A stretch of DNA of 64,000 nt from Stratiolaelaps scimitus. Its lineage: Eukaryota > Arthropoda > Arachnida > Mesostigmata > Laelapidae. Every line of letters starts with the position of its first letter. Position 1 is the stretch's first letter. The stretch spans positions 248,001 to 312,000 of the forward strand of contig JABWDB010000011.1 of NCBI GenBank assembly GCA_019614645.1, in the 5' to 3' direction. Below, piece after piece: positions 25,401-37,710 of this stretch. The position numbers were made by a program, and so were the translations under genes. Under the pieces are notes generated by a model. The model had not been told where the DNA came from. It worked only from the letters and a program-made list of their open reading frames with translations, and did no database searches.

Positions 25401-26939
25401 AGGAAGAATTGAACAGGTTAGATGCTTGAAGCTGGTATTCAAATAGACCGTGAAGGTTCGAAAAGCTGAAATATTTTAAATTGCTTCGGCAGTCCTGAGC
25501 AGGTTAAGAACGTTAAACGTCAAGCAAGGAGCACCACATTCCTAACACAAGTGATACGTTGGTTAAAATATTAACGGTCATAGATAGATATGAATACTTC
25601 CTGTCCATAACGGGCTTCGTAATCAAAAGTGCCGTATCGAATCAGAGGCAGGTGATATATTTGAATTTACTGTGCTTCTTCCGTAGTCAAGCAATACCTA
25701 AACCTGCTTACCTTTCTTGAGAAAGCAGTATCCATTATAGAACATAGTTGTTCCTTGACGATCTTTAGGTACAACGCAACCTTTTGAGCAAAATACACGG
25801 CCTTTGTTCACATAGCCGGCAAGGCATGGATACAGAGTCATCAAGCGTCTGCAATATTGATCCTTCATGCATACCTGCTCTTCATCTGCCGTCAGTTCGA
25901 TAAATCCATCCGACGCGTTGCCACCTGCAGATTAAAAGTGATGTTTGATGTAATTAAACAAAATTAAACAGAACCACAACCAGGTATTTGACTTGAAGAC
26001 CACAATCAAGGTTCGAAAAGTTGGAACATTTTTAATGGCTTCGGCAGTCATAAGCAGGTAAGTATGCACCATATTCCTAACTCAAGAGATAGCTAGGCTA
26101 ATTGGTCGTCTTGTGTGAGCTGCGTTCCTTCCGTCAAATAGCTGTCTCTGACAATTCACAGCGGATGCTTAACGCTTAAAGTAACGTTTTGGGTGACTAA
26201 AACTGGATAAGAAGTTTTTTATGGGGTTAGGAAGTTTGAAAACGACCGAGATCTTTTTTGGACAGCATCAAGTGGTTACCTCTCTATGCAGATAGGGCGC
26301 TAGGATACAGGTTAGGACGAAGGGTTGTGATCAACTGAGTTGAAAGGGGAAAAACCATTCACTAGGTAGCAGTGGCAGAGGGTGTGACAAACGGAGAGTT
26401 TGTCGAATGTACAAAATGTATGTGTTCAGATATATGATGGTGGGTAAGTTAGCAACTCGGACGACTGTCAATTCTCACTCATACTTGAATAGGTCGTCTG
26501 GGCACTTGCCCATGAAACGGGTCAGCTCGCATTTACACTTGGCGTAGTAGATTAGCACTCGATGTGACAAACAGAGAGATCATCGAATGTGTAATGTAAA
26601 ACGTGTGTTCTAATAAATGATGCATTGTGTTCAATTAGGATCACGACAGGCGTTTAAGTGGAAATCCCCGTCAACTCGCACTTGCACATGAACTAGTACA
26701 TAAAGCACTCGCTCCCGAAACAGGTCAAGTCGCACTTGCGTTTCGAACTAGTCATTTACCAAGAAGTCCCAACTTGCGAGATAGGGCAAGACCAATAGGG
26801 CAAGATCAACAGATCAATTCTTTAGCCTCCATTTCGCGGCCACCCTGCGGGGTTCTCTATTGATTTTCACAATACAGCCGCCCGTCTATCCAGCTCTCGT
26901 ATTGAAAGCGACCCAATATTTGCCTCCACGTTTCGGCAT

Positions 26940-28880
26940 TTTCACTTAGTTATTCAGTGAGTGTTTGTTACAGAGGGAGGGTCTTCGATGGAGCGGGATG
27001 TTGGTGTCGAGGTTGACACAGGGGGACCGGGGAGGGCCCCCATATGTTGAGGATAGTAATGATCGAGTACATGGCGGGCAAAAAGACAGGCATTAAGGAA
27101 CCCATTAAGGAGATACAGCGCGACGGAACGGAACGGTGAAAATGTTGATAGTGGAAGAAAAATAGGTAGATAAAGGGGAACCGGCCACCCATAGCCGCTG
27201 GCCAAATATGGGCGGAAAATAAAGACATTCCGAAATCCTCGAAAAGGGGCGACGTGGTAAAGAGCCGACGGTTCTTCTGTAAAAAGGCCAAAATTGGTTG
27301 ACGATGCAAGAAGAAATCGACATCCTAGCGGCCAAGGAAGGTAAGGAAGGACAGGAGCGGAACTGACAGACTCAAAGGAGGAAGCACATAAACTGAGCAG
27401 ATAAACGGGTAGAGGAAGTAACTGCAGCTTTAGAAATCATTATCGAAAAGTTAGCTACACGCAAAACATCCCTCTATTGCGGGGGTACACGAATTAGGCA
27501 CGGGGGCAGCGTAGTGATGCCATGGAGCTCATTGGCGGGTAATGCAGACATGGATCCTCGAAGCGATATCTAGTTTTAGGGGATAATAGAGGCTGGCGCG
27601 GAAAAAACAGGCTCTTAGCCTTTGGGAGCACTTTAGAGGTCTCCAACACGTTATCGATGACGCTATCAAATTAGGGGACTAGGGCTCTCCTTTTATGTAC
27701 ATCTCAGACAGAAACAGGAGATCATAACTTTTAAAAAGTATCTCCTGTAGAAAAACTGATCAGGGGAAGGGCGAATTAGAAATCTGTTCGATTTCTAATT
27801 CGCCCCTCCCCAAGTCCTCTCTATTCAAGGGGAGTTAGGAGGAGACAGAGGACCAACATAAATTTCAAGTGTAGGGGCGCGTACTACGATAAAATTCGGC
27901 TGGCAAAACAGTAACGCAAACCCTGAGCGGGATCAGGGTTTATGTGAAGCTTGGCGGGACTAGCCGTAGAGGGTTTAAGATATTATAGTAAAGAAGGTGA
28001 TCGAATTCTACGTATAGAGGAATAGAGGCAGACAAAAACGATTGCCCTCTGGGGGTTTGATACTCTACTCGATGACAACTGGATAGAAACGGGTATCAGC
28101 CGCGATGCCTTTGGATGCGCTGCAAGCCTTGGTGTGGTACCCCACACGGGCCGAGATGTGGTACCCCCTGGTGGTCGCACCGGGGCACGAACTGCAAGAA
28201 AAAATAGACTGCACAGCGGAGAAAGCTAACTGCCGTAACTTTTGGACAAAGGAGCATATAGCAGACAGGTGGCGTGGCAACTGTACAGGGAGACCATTTG
28301 AGACTAAAAGGGATGAGATAGAGAAGACGGGACAAAGACGAAAGAGGCAGAGAAAGAGACAGGAGCTCAAGAGCGTTAAAAGCTAAAAAAGGGGCTATAG
28401 GAAATTGGGAGAGGAAGGTAATGTAGACACGGATACGATCACAGCGCTCATCGGAAAAGCCTATAGGAAGGTTGTCAATAAAGCAACTCATCATCAAGAA
28501 AAAGTTTTGGGAGGCGGTAGGTGATAATGTCTGGGATTTGCCACATACGGTCGGCAGGTAAAAGCTGAAGAGCTCCCTCTTCAAGTTTCCATTGGACGTC
28601 TCGTGGGAGACGTAATTTCGGTGCTTTTCTTTTTGGCAGCAGTCGTGGAGAGGGGAGGGGAATGGACTCGATAACACCGGGGGAGGGCCGGAGCTACTGT
28701 GAGGTACACAGAGGCCACTGTGAGGCAGAGGAATGGGCAGTGCGTGACTTTTGGCGGCACATTATGGGTTTAAGAAAGGGAAGTTAACACTGGGAGTTGT
28801 GTAGTGGTCAGGGACGTCAAAAAGAGACATTGCTACGACCTCCCTCACCCCCAACCAGATCTGACCTGTAGCTTACGTGT
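26940..28880 (+). mobile_element. Purine-rich insert in an intron of copy A, possible mobile element
   Basis: A roughly 2-kb block of strongly purine-biased plus strand (runs of GGGGAAGGG and AGGAGAGG type) lies between exons 25924-25712 and 29302-29168. Nothing similar is in the equivalent intron of copy B. It contains a 22-bp near-perfect hairpin at 27763-27811. Long minus-strand open frames (about 28.1-28.7 kb) are Ser/Leu/Pro-rich, as expected from the base bias, and have no domain I recognise. Its borders are not defined. Confidence 0.35.
27763..27811. repeat. Strong hairpin, 22-bp arms
   Basis: Left arm 27763-27784 (GGGGAAGGGCGAATTAGAAA...) pairs with right arm 27790-27811 around a 5-base loop, with at most one mismatch. 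Confidence 0.75.
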
Positions 28881-29504
28881 GCTCAGAGTGGTCCGATTTG
28901 CATCTAGTTTGTATTAAACGTCATGCATGAGCAGGGTATGAAAAACAATAAAAGAAATAGCAGCAATGATGAGCGCAAAGGCTGATAACACCAACAATAA
29001 ATAGTGAGTAGTTGATGACGCACGATACAAAGGATGCATAAACAGGGATAATTAATATAGGCAAGACGTCAGTGACACCAACAAGTTCAGATGTTAGACC
29101 AACACTATCTGTATTTATCACAATATAGTTACTCAGAAAGAAATTGCAGGTTGTGTACATATCCTACTTTGACATGAGAAATCCTTGAGCGTCGTCGGAT
29201 TCGAATTATCGCAGAAGGGCGGGTTCGATGTATTGGCAGCACAGACGTACTTGAGGATATCGGTACAGGTCAAGCTGCAAATATCCTCCGTCGCCGTTTC
29301 ATCTAAATAGATAAGATGTGTTAAAATGACATCGATTCTAATGAGCATCGGAGCATTACTCTGACGGCGCACAGTGCCACGTATCGATCTGGTACCAATT
29401 GGTACGGCATGGATCACAATTCATCATACAATGAGTTGGCAGACAAATGATTTTTCCTTATCGAAGTCATAGGAGCTAGACTTACAGTGCGTCCTCATTC
29501 ATAC

Positions 29505-29620
29505 TTATGGCTAAGCCAGAGGCCGCAGGTTCGAGCCCGGCTATGTGACATATAAGAGAGCTTAAGCATTATAAAATTGCAGCTCCCTTAATAAACCAAT
29601 AAACCTTTACCTTTATTTAC
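29505..29620 (+). repeat. SINE-like family 2, with tRNA-like head
   Basis: The head carries TGGCTAAGCCAGAGG followed by GGTTCGAGCCCGG, resembling RNA polymerase III A and B boxes. The body is GACATATAAGAGAGCTTAAG, and the tail AATTGCAGCTCCCTTAATAA then CCAATAAACCTTTACC. Parts of the body and tail recur at 46188-46232, 53941-54016 (inverted), 56352-56425 and 43935-43970 (inverted). Confidence 0.65.
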
Positions 29621-32600
29621 GAACTCTGTGTTAACCGCTCTTACTCAAAAGTTAATATTATTTTTCAATGAAATCTGTTTACAATACATAAAGCTATGGT
29701 CAGTTAAAGAATTCTGCATATATAATAATGGGATGATGATTCGTTGCCAAGCGATCCGGATACACGCAGTACTACTGTGGTTGGACGATAAGATATGAGG
29801 TCATCATCACCTCATTCCTCCGGATTGGCGTTTGGGCGCGCGCCACGATGAGGTTATATGGATAATTCTTACCTTATTCACGTCCAGCTTTCAAAGCCTT
29901 AATTATTCACAGCCTATTGTTGTGAGATACGACTGTTTCAAAATGCCCACCAAGGGAGTGGGGCGGTGCCACCGCCTGGCGGTATCATTGCACTGCCAAT
30001 CAACAAGCGCGAATAAACCACCAGTCAGTGTGCGACTCTCGAGTTGTCAATATCTAACATATTAATACCACTTCTAATCCTACGAGTTATGTTGAAAAAT
30101 GTGTGGAGAAATTGCCTCTACATATCCAAAGAATTTCTGGTTGATGTTTGACATCTTAACCCGTTCTCGCCAAATATGACACCTAAATTATTAAATACTG
30201 TTCATTATCTAAAACAACATCGTGGCTCCCCAGACTCGGCCGCCATAGCAAAGGGCGATATCTACATATTGCATATATATTCTTGTGAAATTCTCTGGCA
30301 TTTTTGAAGGAACGGAAGTATCGCAAAGATGGCTACGTATGCTATATCCCCTTGAATGCGGTATATATAGTGATGTTTCGCTTTGGATTCATACAATTTC
30401 ATGGTGAGAAGACCACAGAATTTCACAAAAAAAACAAATATATATATATATATATGTATATATTAAAGAGAACTGTGACACGTTGAGCGAGATATGCTTT
30501 ATGTACGCTCCTAGTGCTTCTTAAAGGAATCCTTTTACTTACTACATTTATCCTTGTAGATATAGGTCACGAACGCGAACACGTCCTGAAAGCAGTGCTC
30601 CATATAGCATATGCCATCAGGGCAAAAGTCTTTCCGCTCATGGTCGCATTTGTATCGACAACTTCCTCCATAGAACTCTTGTCCGATGATATGGCACTTA
30701 CAGCTAGCTTTATACCAGAGCTTGAAACAGGTCGCGTTGTTGCTGGTGCACGATTCCTGCTCATCATCGTTGCACCGCAGGGACGTCCCAGTGACAACAA
30801 CTACAAGAGAGTAGATCAGAGAGTTCGGCATAGGTAAAGAAACACACTCGACACACTTGACTATGTGTCAAGTCCTTACAGAGAGTCTTTCCTAGACTCT
30901 CGTTTGTCAATACCATAGGTACCTCACAAGAAATCTGTAGACATGATCTGATAACTAACCTCGATAAGTACCTCGAAAGGTCCATCTCTACTTCTCTAAG
31001 TACGATACGTTTGTGGACGCCTACGCTGCCCGTGCTCTCATCACCGACATCACAAATTGCGAAGGAAGTCACGTGGCACACGTCTCACGCGTAAATACAA
31101 GCGAGAAAAAATACTGGGTTATTAAAAAGGAGTGTTTCGCTATGTTGGCTCACAACATTTATAAAATTTAAAAATTACATACGTGCAGTGGGTAACGTCA
31201 CCACACATACACAAGCAAGAGGTGATGAGCTACTACAAAGCATATTTTCGAAGCCTTGCAACTCAAGCCAAAAATGGCTATATACGCGTAAGAGTCTTGA
31301 ATTGACAAAATTCGACTTGTGACGGTGAGATACATATCAGGAAAAATATCTCTAATACCATTCCTATTGGACAGACACCTTTTAGGGCCGGATCACACAA
31401 AATATATACAGCCGAAATTTAGAAGAAGCAACGCATCACTTGCATAATCGAGTATCAGCTCTCTTAGTGGAGTAGGTAAAAGCTAACTGCAAAGGACACA
31501 GATGAAGGTACTAAGTCGAGATCTTTGGTAGGGATCGCTGAGCAGAGAATGGAATTTTGTGATACGCGATCTGTATCGTAATGCAAAACAAAGACGCCCT
31601 CGGATTTAAGGGACTCGCCTTTTTACGCTACACAATTTTAATAATTAGCGATAATTAGCGAGGTGGTTTCCAATATCCAAAATTGTTTAGTGTTGAGAGA
31701 CTACACAAGATGAGTCAGCTTGGATGAGCAAACTGAAGGCTCTTAAGTGGAAATATAATTCGGTACGAAGTAGAACAGGTGATACAAACTCGCCCATATG
31801 GAAAGTCGAAGCGTTGGGGCAGCTACGCGTAAATAATGGTTGGGGTCTTCAGCCTGTATGTTTGGCATGCAGCGCATCTTAACCCAGCTTCTCATGTCTT
31901 CTGGATTTCTTTTTTTTGCAGTGTTTTTTTTGTACACGCTGGCACATGACATAGTATGCAAGGTGTGATTTGTCGAGCCGTTCCTAATGTTTGCGATATG
32001 ATTATAGTGAATCCTCTGATCCTGATAAAGTCGGTAGATGCTAGGAAATCTTTGAACAATTGGCCCTGGACAACGAACCCGGATCAAAATCTATCTTAAA
32101 ACTAAATTCACTATGTAGCAAGCTGGTGAAATTGAACTGATAACACGTCATAGAATGTATCGGCATTCATGAACTAGAAGAGTAGACGAAGACACCAGAA
32201 ATTCTTAGTTAGTGAAAATACCTGTAGGAAACAAAAACGCAGTCTTCATTGCGAATAGGTAATAATCATAGTTATGTACATGGTCGCCTATGTCCATTTA
32301 GGTTGTACTTACCCAACGCAAGAGCAGCTGTCACAAGAAGGCAGCATACGGCTCCCACAATCCCAGCTATAATTCTGGCGCGTGGAGCTTTAGCTTGGGA
32401 TGGACGATTAGGGGGATTGCTGCGCAGGCGCTCAATCCGATTCCGATTAATTGCTTCATAATTATTTTTTAGCAATTCGTTCATTCTTTCAACAAATTCC
32501 TCCGCCGATCGATCTTGAACAACGCCTTCGTTGGTGGCCGGCTCAATCGTAGGGGTGTCTGTTAGGACGTCGCTTACCGTCTCTGACTTACTTAGACTTG

Positions 32601-33227
32601 AGGTGACCATTTCACCTTTCGAAGTCTTCGCTTTTTTAAGACCTGAAGTGGCCACCTTAGCTCCTGGTGTCCCGGTTCTTTTTTGACCTGTAGTTACCAC
32701 CACTTCATCTCCTGAGGTCTCTGCCTTAGGCTCGTTTAGGTCTGCCATTTTGTCAGAACCTACTTTGGCTGTTCGTTTTCGATTACCCCTGGACATTGCC
32801 ACCTTGCGATTTGCGCGTCAAAGCAAGCCAAGACGGAAATTACGCAACAAACCCAGTAGTAGACTTCACAGTGCCGAGCAGACTCCGGATTCATAAAATT
32901 GTTTCGCCAGCGTCGTCATTCATCGGAGAATGAGAGGTTGTACTGCAGACCGAGAATGGGTAGTACGTCAAAACATTGTGAGACAGATCCGTAAAGGGCA
33001 TTCGCTGTTAGTGATACCGGTATTGAAATTGACGGTTGCGTTTGCCTTTGCGAAAACTTGTATGGATCTGAGAAGAAGACTCAGTGTGTGGTGTATGTTT
33101 GAACTAGGCCATTATGTTCTCAGTCTCCTTGCAAATGCATGAAGACTCACAGGCGTGGACACATGGGTGCTCTTAGTATGACTAACAAATTCTGGACTTC
33201 CATAAAAGTCATCATATTGATCCTCAC

Positions 33228-34238
33228 AAAATGTCTATAAATTCAAACGTAGAAACGAAGAGACAACTTACACGAGACTAGATGTGGATAAGAACGCACG
33301 GATGTGGCCAATATATTTCAGGTGGAGCCCAGCCACTAGCAGCTAAAATTGTCAAATAGGATCGCTCAAGACCACGATCTCCCTATAGTCCTGAAGGAGA
33401 AGTATCAGTGAGTCTACGTGTTGTTCAATGCAGATCAATGCTCAGTTGTGCATTCCATCCACAACAAGGTCTGACTATTCGTCAGCGATATGTTGAAGGA
33501 AGTGTCTGCTCAGGTCCGGTCAATACAGCAATCAGAGCCATTTCCGAGGTGGGCTCACGATGTGGAGATCATTATCTCCCTCGGTCTCCGCCGCCGTCGA
33601 GTCGTCCACTTCGTTTCTGTAAACGCTCTACTGAACATCGACTTTATTCTTGCTATCACAAACCTTCGGGGGCCTACATCAAGAGCCCCAACAACAGCAA
33701 TAGCAATCGCCCACTTCGGATAACCTAGGTTCCTTCTAACTGGCCGCTATACCCCGATATACTCATCCTTGTCTGTTGGCCTACCGCCTTGGTAGTATCA
33801 TGAATAATCTGCCACATAGCGGAACAGTTGAGTTACCTTAAAAATGTTTATGATGTAAAAGTATTTGTGATACGACGTCTGAAATTACGTCTCTATCAGA
33901 GGGCATCGTGAGCCCACCTCGGAAATGGCTCTGATTGTTGTATTGACCGGACCTGAGCAGACACTTTCTTCAACATATCGCTGACGAATAGTCAGACCTT
34001 GTTGTGGATGGAGTGCACAACTAAGCATTGATCTGCATTGAACAACACGTAGACTCACTGATATTTCTCCTTCAGGACTATAGGGAGATCGTGGTCTTGA
34101 TCGATCCTATTTGACAATTTTAGCCGCTAGTGGCTGGGCTTCACCTGAAATATATTGGCCACATCCGTGCGTTCTTATCCACATCTAGTCTCGTGTAAGT
34201 TGTCTCTTCGTTTCTACGTTTGAATTTATAGACATTTC
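33228..34238. mobile_element. Foldback-type element with about 335-bp inverted arms
   Basis: Left arm about 33228-33563 and right arm about 33903-34238 are inverted copies with only scattered mismatches. The ends read AAATGTCTATAAATTCAAAC on the left and its complement on the right. The central spacer is about 340 bp. No transposase frame is present. Long terminal arms with a short unrelated core are typical of foldback or large non-autonomous DNA transposons. It lies between the two paralogous genes, upstream of copy A. Confidence 0.85.
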
Positions 34239-34295
34239 ACTCCAAACCGACAAGCCCGAGCCAAGAGGGGATACCAGCACTGCAGAGTACACTGT

Positions 34296-34432
34296 AGTAC
34301 TATGGTGCAGCACCCTCATCATGACACTCAAGAGGCTCAGCTGCTACATATAATATATATATATATATTATATATATGTAGCAGCTGAGCCTCTTGAGTG
34401 TCGTGGTGAGGGTGCTGCCCCATAGTACTACT
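34296..34432. repeat. Large palindrome with TA core
   Basis: Arms of about 55 bp (AGTACTATGG...CACTCAAGAGGCTCAGCTGC) are repeated inverted on both sides of a (TA)n core at about 34350-34376, with three or four mismatches. This is a near-perfect cruciform-forming sequence beside the foldback element. Confidence 0.85.
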
Positions 34433-34519
34433 ATATATATATATATATACCATCGTACCACGGAACACTGATCTCCCGACAGTCGTGAAGTCTTGTATAT
34501 ATATACAACACGTAGAAAA

Positions 34520-34625
34520 AACATCCGAAGTTACATTTCTATCAGAGTCTATCCTTCAACCTCGGAATGGTCCAAAGTCGGATTGCTCTATTGATCGGAC
34601 CGCAGCAGACAATACGTACAATAAT
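34520..34625. repeat. Degraded relative of the foldback element
   Basis: The stretch TTCTATCAGAGTCTATCC...CCTCGGAATGGTC...TTGATCGGACCGCAGCAGAC resembles, with many substitutions, the inner end of the right arm of the 33.2-34.2 kb element (near 33890-33975). This suggests an older copy of the same family. Confidence 0.5.
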
Positions 34626-35786
34626 TTAACCATTGTACCTCAGATGTTTTCTATACACGAAATGAAAGGGTAATCAGCGCCGAATCAGACAGTGCATTGA
34701 AATCTGAGATAGAGTCGTGTATATTGAATGGCCCCAGTAACATGTCATAAGTCTAGAAACAGTTGCTCAAATGTCTTTAGTCGTCTGATAACACATCAGG
34801 TGGGTGTTATGCTCAGAATAATGTCAACATTCGTGCGCGAGTGTATGCTCGTCAATTTAAATGCTAAAAAATATTGGCCTAAGTGTACTTATCATCTGTA
34901 GAGAGGCAGTACCGAGGCAGAATCACAGTGAAGACAATTGAAATCCGTCTTGTCGAAGTTCGCCTCGAGCAGTAACGCTTCGCGAAACAGGTTACACGTT
35001 TCAAGAAATATGCGAACAGCTTCAGAACACTACTGGGATGTTGTCGCTCGAATACCAACCGCGAGGCAACATGGACAAGGAAGCAGGACCTCGACTACGG
35101 TGCACGACTGTGGGGAATGACGTTTGGGAATAGAGCGTTAGTAGTGTTTCCCTGTCCGTTCCATTAGTCTAGAATTTGCTAAGCATATGAAGGTGAATAG
35201 GGCAAGACTACTGCTTCATAAAAAGGCAAAGTATGCATGGAGTACCGAACGCTGTATATCAGCAACTCAACAGCAGCAAAGTCAAAGCTGGCCAAATTTT
35301 AGCTTTGCTGTTGCTTATATAATTTCCGCTTAAGCCCCGCGTTCTGGCGGAGCATCACTTGGTCAGACAAATTGAAATTTTAGCCGCCAAGGACTCAGGT
35401 GATGCCAGTATGTAGGCAGGCTTTCCAATGTGGTGTTTCAGGCCCTCATTCAATGATGGAAGGAGGTCTCAGTGATTGTTTGAGACTCGGGGAGCACCCC
35501 GGAAACAACCCCAAACCATCATCCGGCGAACCAACGTTATATATATATAGAAATAAAAAAATCGATATTCAGATACGTCTAAAATTAAAAGATTAAACCT
35601 ATTCAAATGGATTAAGTTCAAACCGAAGACAACATTTTTAGACAAAATACTTAGCGAGCATGACAAATTTCCTTTTTTCAAACATTTTTTTGTGTGTCCT
35701 GCGGACAATTTAGTAGATCTGTACGGCTAGTGCAATTTTCAGCAACAAATGTAATTATATGTAATCGTACGTCTTAATATGGACAA

Positions 35787-36063
35787 TTAGTGACGCAGTT
35801 GGAAGAAGGGATCATCCGGGTCCCGAGGGAGGCGATCGACTCTCTTCACAGCGGGGAAAACGCACTGCAGAAGGAAAGACATAGCGTGCTTGTCCTCGGT
35901 GGCGCAGACCAGCTTGTGGAGGTAGATCCCTTCGCTGAAATTGGCCGTGAGGGAGCCAGGGCTGCCCAAGCCCTGGCTTACGTAACTGGGCCTGCTCTGC
36001 ACGGGATACCGCCTCGGGTGCCCGAACAGTGATTCTCGTAAGAGGGTGGTTGAGTGTCAGCAA
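35787..36063 (-). mobile_element. Non-LTR retroelement 3' coding fragment
   Basis: Minus-strand sequence similar to the element end at about 58.58-58.86 kb. Both carry, read on plus, a stretch like CTCTTCACAGCGGGGAAAAC with GCAGAAGGAA and a GGTGGCGC block. The predicted minus reading contains SLTANFSEGIYLHKL, parallel to ALTANFLEGVYRRLI in the second copy. Truncated at both ends and frameshifted. Confidence 0.55.
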
Positions 36064-37289
36064 ATCGAATCTATCATGGACCGTATTTCAGCGTATTGAG
36101 TCTCTAGATGTTACCTAGAAGTTTGAGTGCATCTTTACGCGGAACTTTTTAGGGAGGCAAGTTACACCAAGCCGGATGACCCAAAATTCCTCAAGATATG
36201 ACAAAAAGGAGAAGTGATTACTTTGAACCGTACTAATGAGCAGGCCTTTTTTCACCCGCGTAGTCCTTCAAACCTCTGACAAACAGCAATAGAGATCTCG
36301 TCCGGGCGTTGTTCGCCAAAACTTCGACTCCGGCAGGTCCGCAGACGATTCCCACATCTGCTGGTATCACAACTATGTTACAACATAGCTCAGTTCTAGA
36401 GGAAATCCGTCCACATTCTTCTCTGAGAAACCTGGACACGTTGCATATCCTTCGACGAATTGCATTTAGGGTTGCATAGAAAGACGCAAAAGGTAAAATA
36501 TGTCGTCTTAGAACTTGGACAAATGGGCAACGCGGCCTTGTCACCGAAGTCTACGACACTTCTTCGTTAATCGAAATGACGAGATTATCTGCTCAAGAAG
36601 GTTTACGCTGAATAAGAGAAAATTAATTGATAAAACTAAAAACATATTAATAATACATTATAAGCCGCATGCAAAGAAGGCCTTCTCGATAGTTTACTTA
36701 CCTTAGTTCGTTGGATCATTTAATACTTACTTGACGAAGCTATCAATTAACTCTCGATTTCGTTGTTCTTATTAAAGTACAGCAGGTGAATTGAATACAG
36801 TTATTACAGATGTACATTACACATTGACACTCCTATGTACATTACACATTGCACATCGTTATCCTCCGCTAATTATAGACACACATTTCTATCGCCCATA
36901 TTTCTATTGAAATTCACTTAGGCTTACGTTCTACACGTACACTATATCTTGGTCAGAAGAAACAATTTAGGACAACTAAAGACAACTATAAACGATAATA
37001 TCAGTAAACTAAAAACAATGCTCACCTTGTGAGGTTCCATCACTAACACATACTTACACGATAACGAGCTTTTTTTCATTATTTTTTGCATGGCATCTAA
37101 TTGCATAACTGTTACGGTTAATTTTACCTAATAGTTTCCCGAATGCTGCGTAAACCGATCAGTATGTTTCAATGACTTCTGACTAGTCCACGTTCGAGAC
37201 GATTTTTCATTAAAAAAAACTATTCTCTAGACATTCTACCAGGCAGGACCTCGACCTCATCAGATCGATCGCGGCCTCTTGTAAAATAT

Positions 37290-37710
37290 AAGTGTAGACC
37301 ACGGGGTTTTCGCGTCCAGGTTAACGATAGCCACCCATCGATCGCGTGGAGAAGCCACAACTGGATGTCCGCAAGGGACACTTCTATGATCTCTTTGTTA
37401 CATCTGTACACTAATCCACTCATGTATCTTGATTCTGACACTAAAAACATGGTATATGCTGATGATAGAAAGAGTTACCCTGTTTGGTTGCTACTGAAGA
37501 AGTTCGCCGAAAAATGCAAAACTGCACCACAGAGATCTTTTAGATGGACGATTGAACTTGGTATCTAAAATTTGGTATCTGTCGATAAATGCGCGGTTAT
37601 GCATTTCGGGCGTAATAACCCGATGATAAGCTATTACATCTTCAATCTCAAATTAACAGCAGTTAACAGAATGCGTGATCTGGGTGTCAATCAATCTTTA
37701 ACATAGTGAA
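37290..37710 (+). mobile_element. Reverse transcriptase fragment, non-LTR (Jockey/CR1-like)
   Basis: The reading contains NMVYADDRKSYPV, with the YADD catalytic motif of reverse transcriptase, and then after a frame break VDKCAVMHFGRNNPM and RMRDLGV, which are typical of the region after the catalytic core in non-LTR elements. It is interrupted by stops and frameshifts. The downstream part is shared with copy A flank (about 22.85 kb), so it was present before the duplication or inserted at both sites. Confidence 0.75.

Larger units (their letters stand above)
23209..32748 (-). pseudogene. Cys-rich type II membrane protein family, copy A, with two nonsense codons
   Basis: Unrecognised family, paralogous to the gene at 38758-48851. 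Exons are 32748-32313, 30800-30543, 29302-29168, 25924-25712, 25008-23931 and 23440-23209; the summed length stays in frame (784 codons). The start ATG at 32748 is chosen because it aligns with copy B, where a stop precedes the ATG; an upstream in-frame ATG at 32796 would add 16 residues. Order: Ser/Thr/Lys-rich tail, one transmembrane helix (CCLLVTAALALVVV), three Cys-rich modules, large C-terminal domain. In exon 5, codon 360 is TGA (24971-24973) and codon 369 is TAG (24944-24946); both are TGG in copy B. The product would stop at 359 aa, keeping only the tail, anchor and Cys modules. The remaining 1 kb stays open and exon lengths are unchanged, so loss looks recent, or a truncated protein is made. 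Confidence 0.78.
22200..33150. repeat. Segmental duplication, copy A
   Basis: This block and the block at about 36580-49180 share, in the same order and orientation, retroelement-derived flanks, all six gene exons, and sequence upstream of exon 1. Flank matches include the stretch with CATGTATTCGAAATTGTGAC near 22885 and 37705. Intron contents differ because different mobile elements have inserted since, so spacing varies by 14-17 kb along the pair. Confidence 0.8.

Noticed and set aside
28096..28677. 193-codon minus-strand open frame rich in Ser, Leu and Pro
   Set aside because: Explained by the purine bias of the plus strand in this block. No domain, no clear start context, and absent from the paralogous intron.
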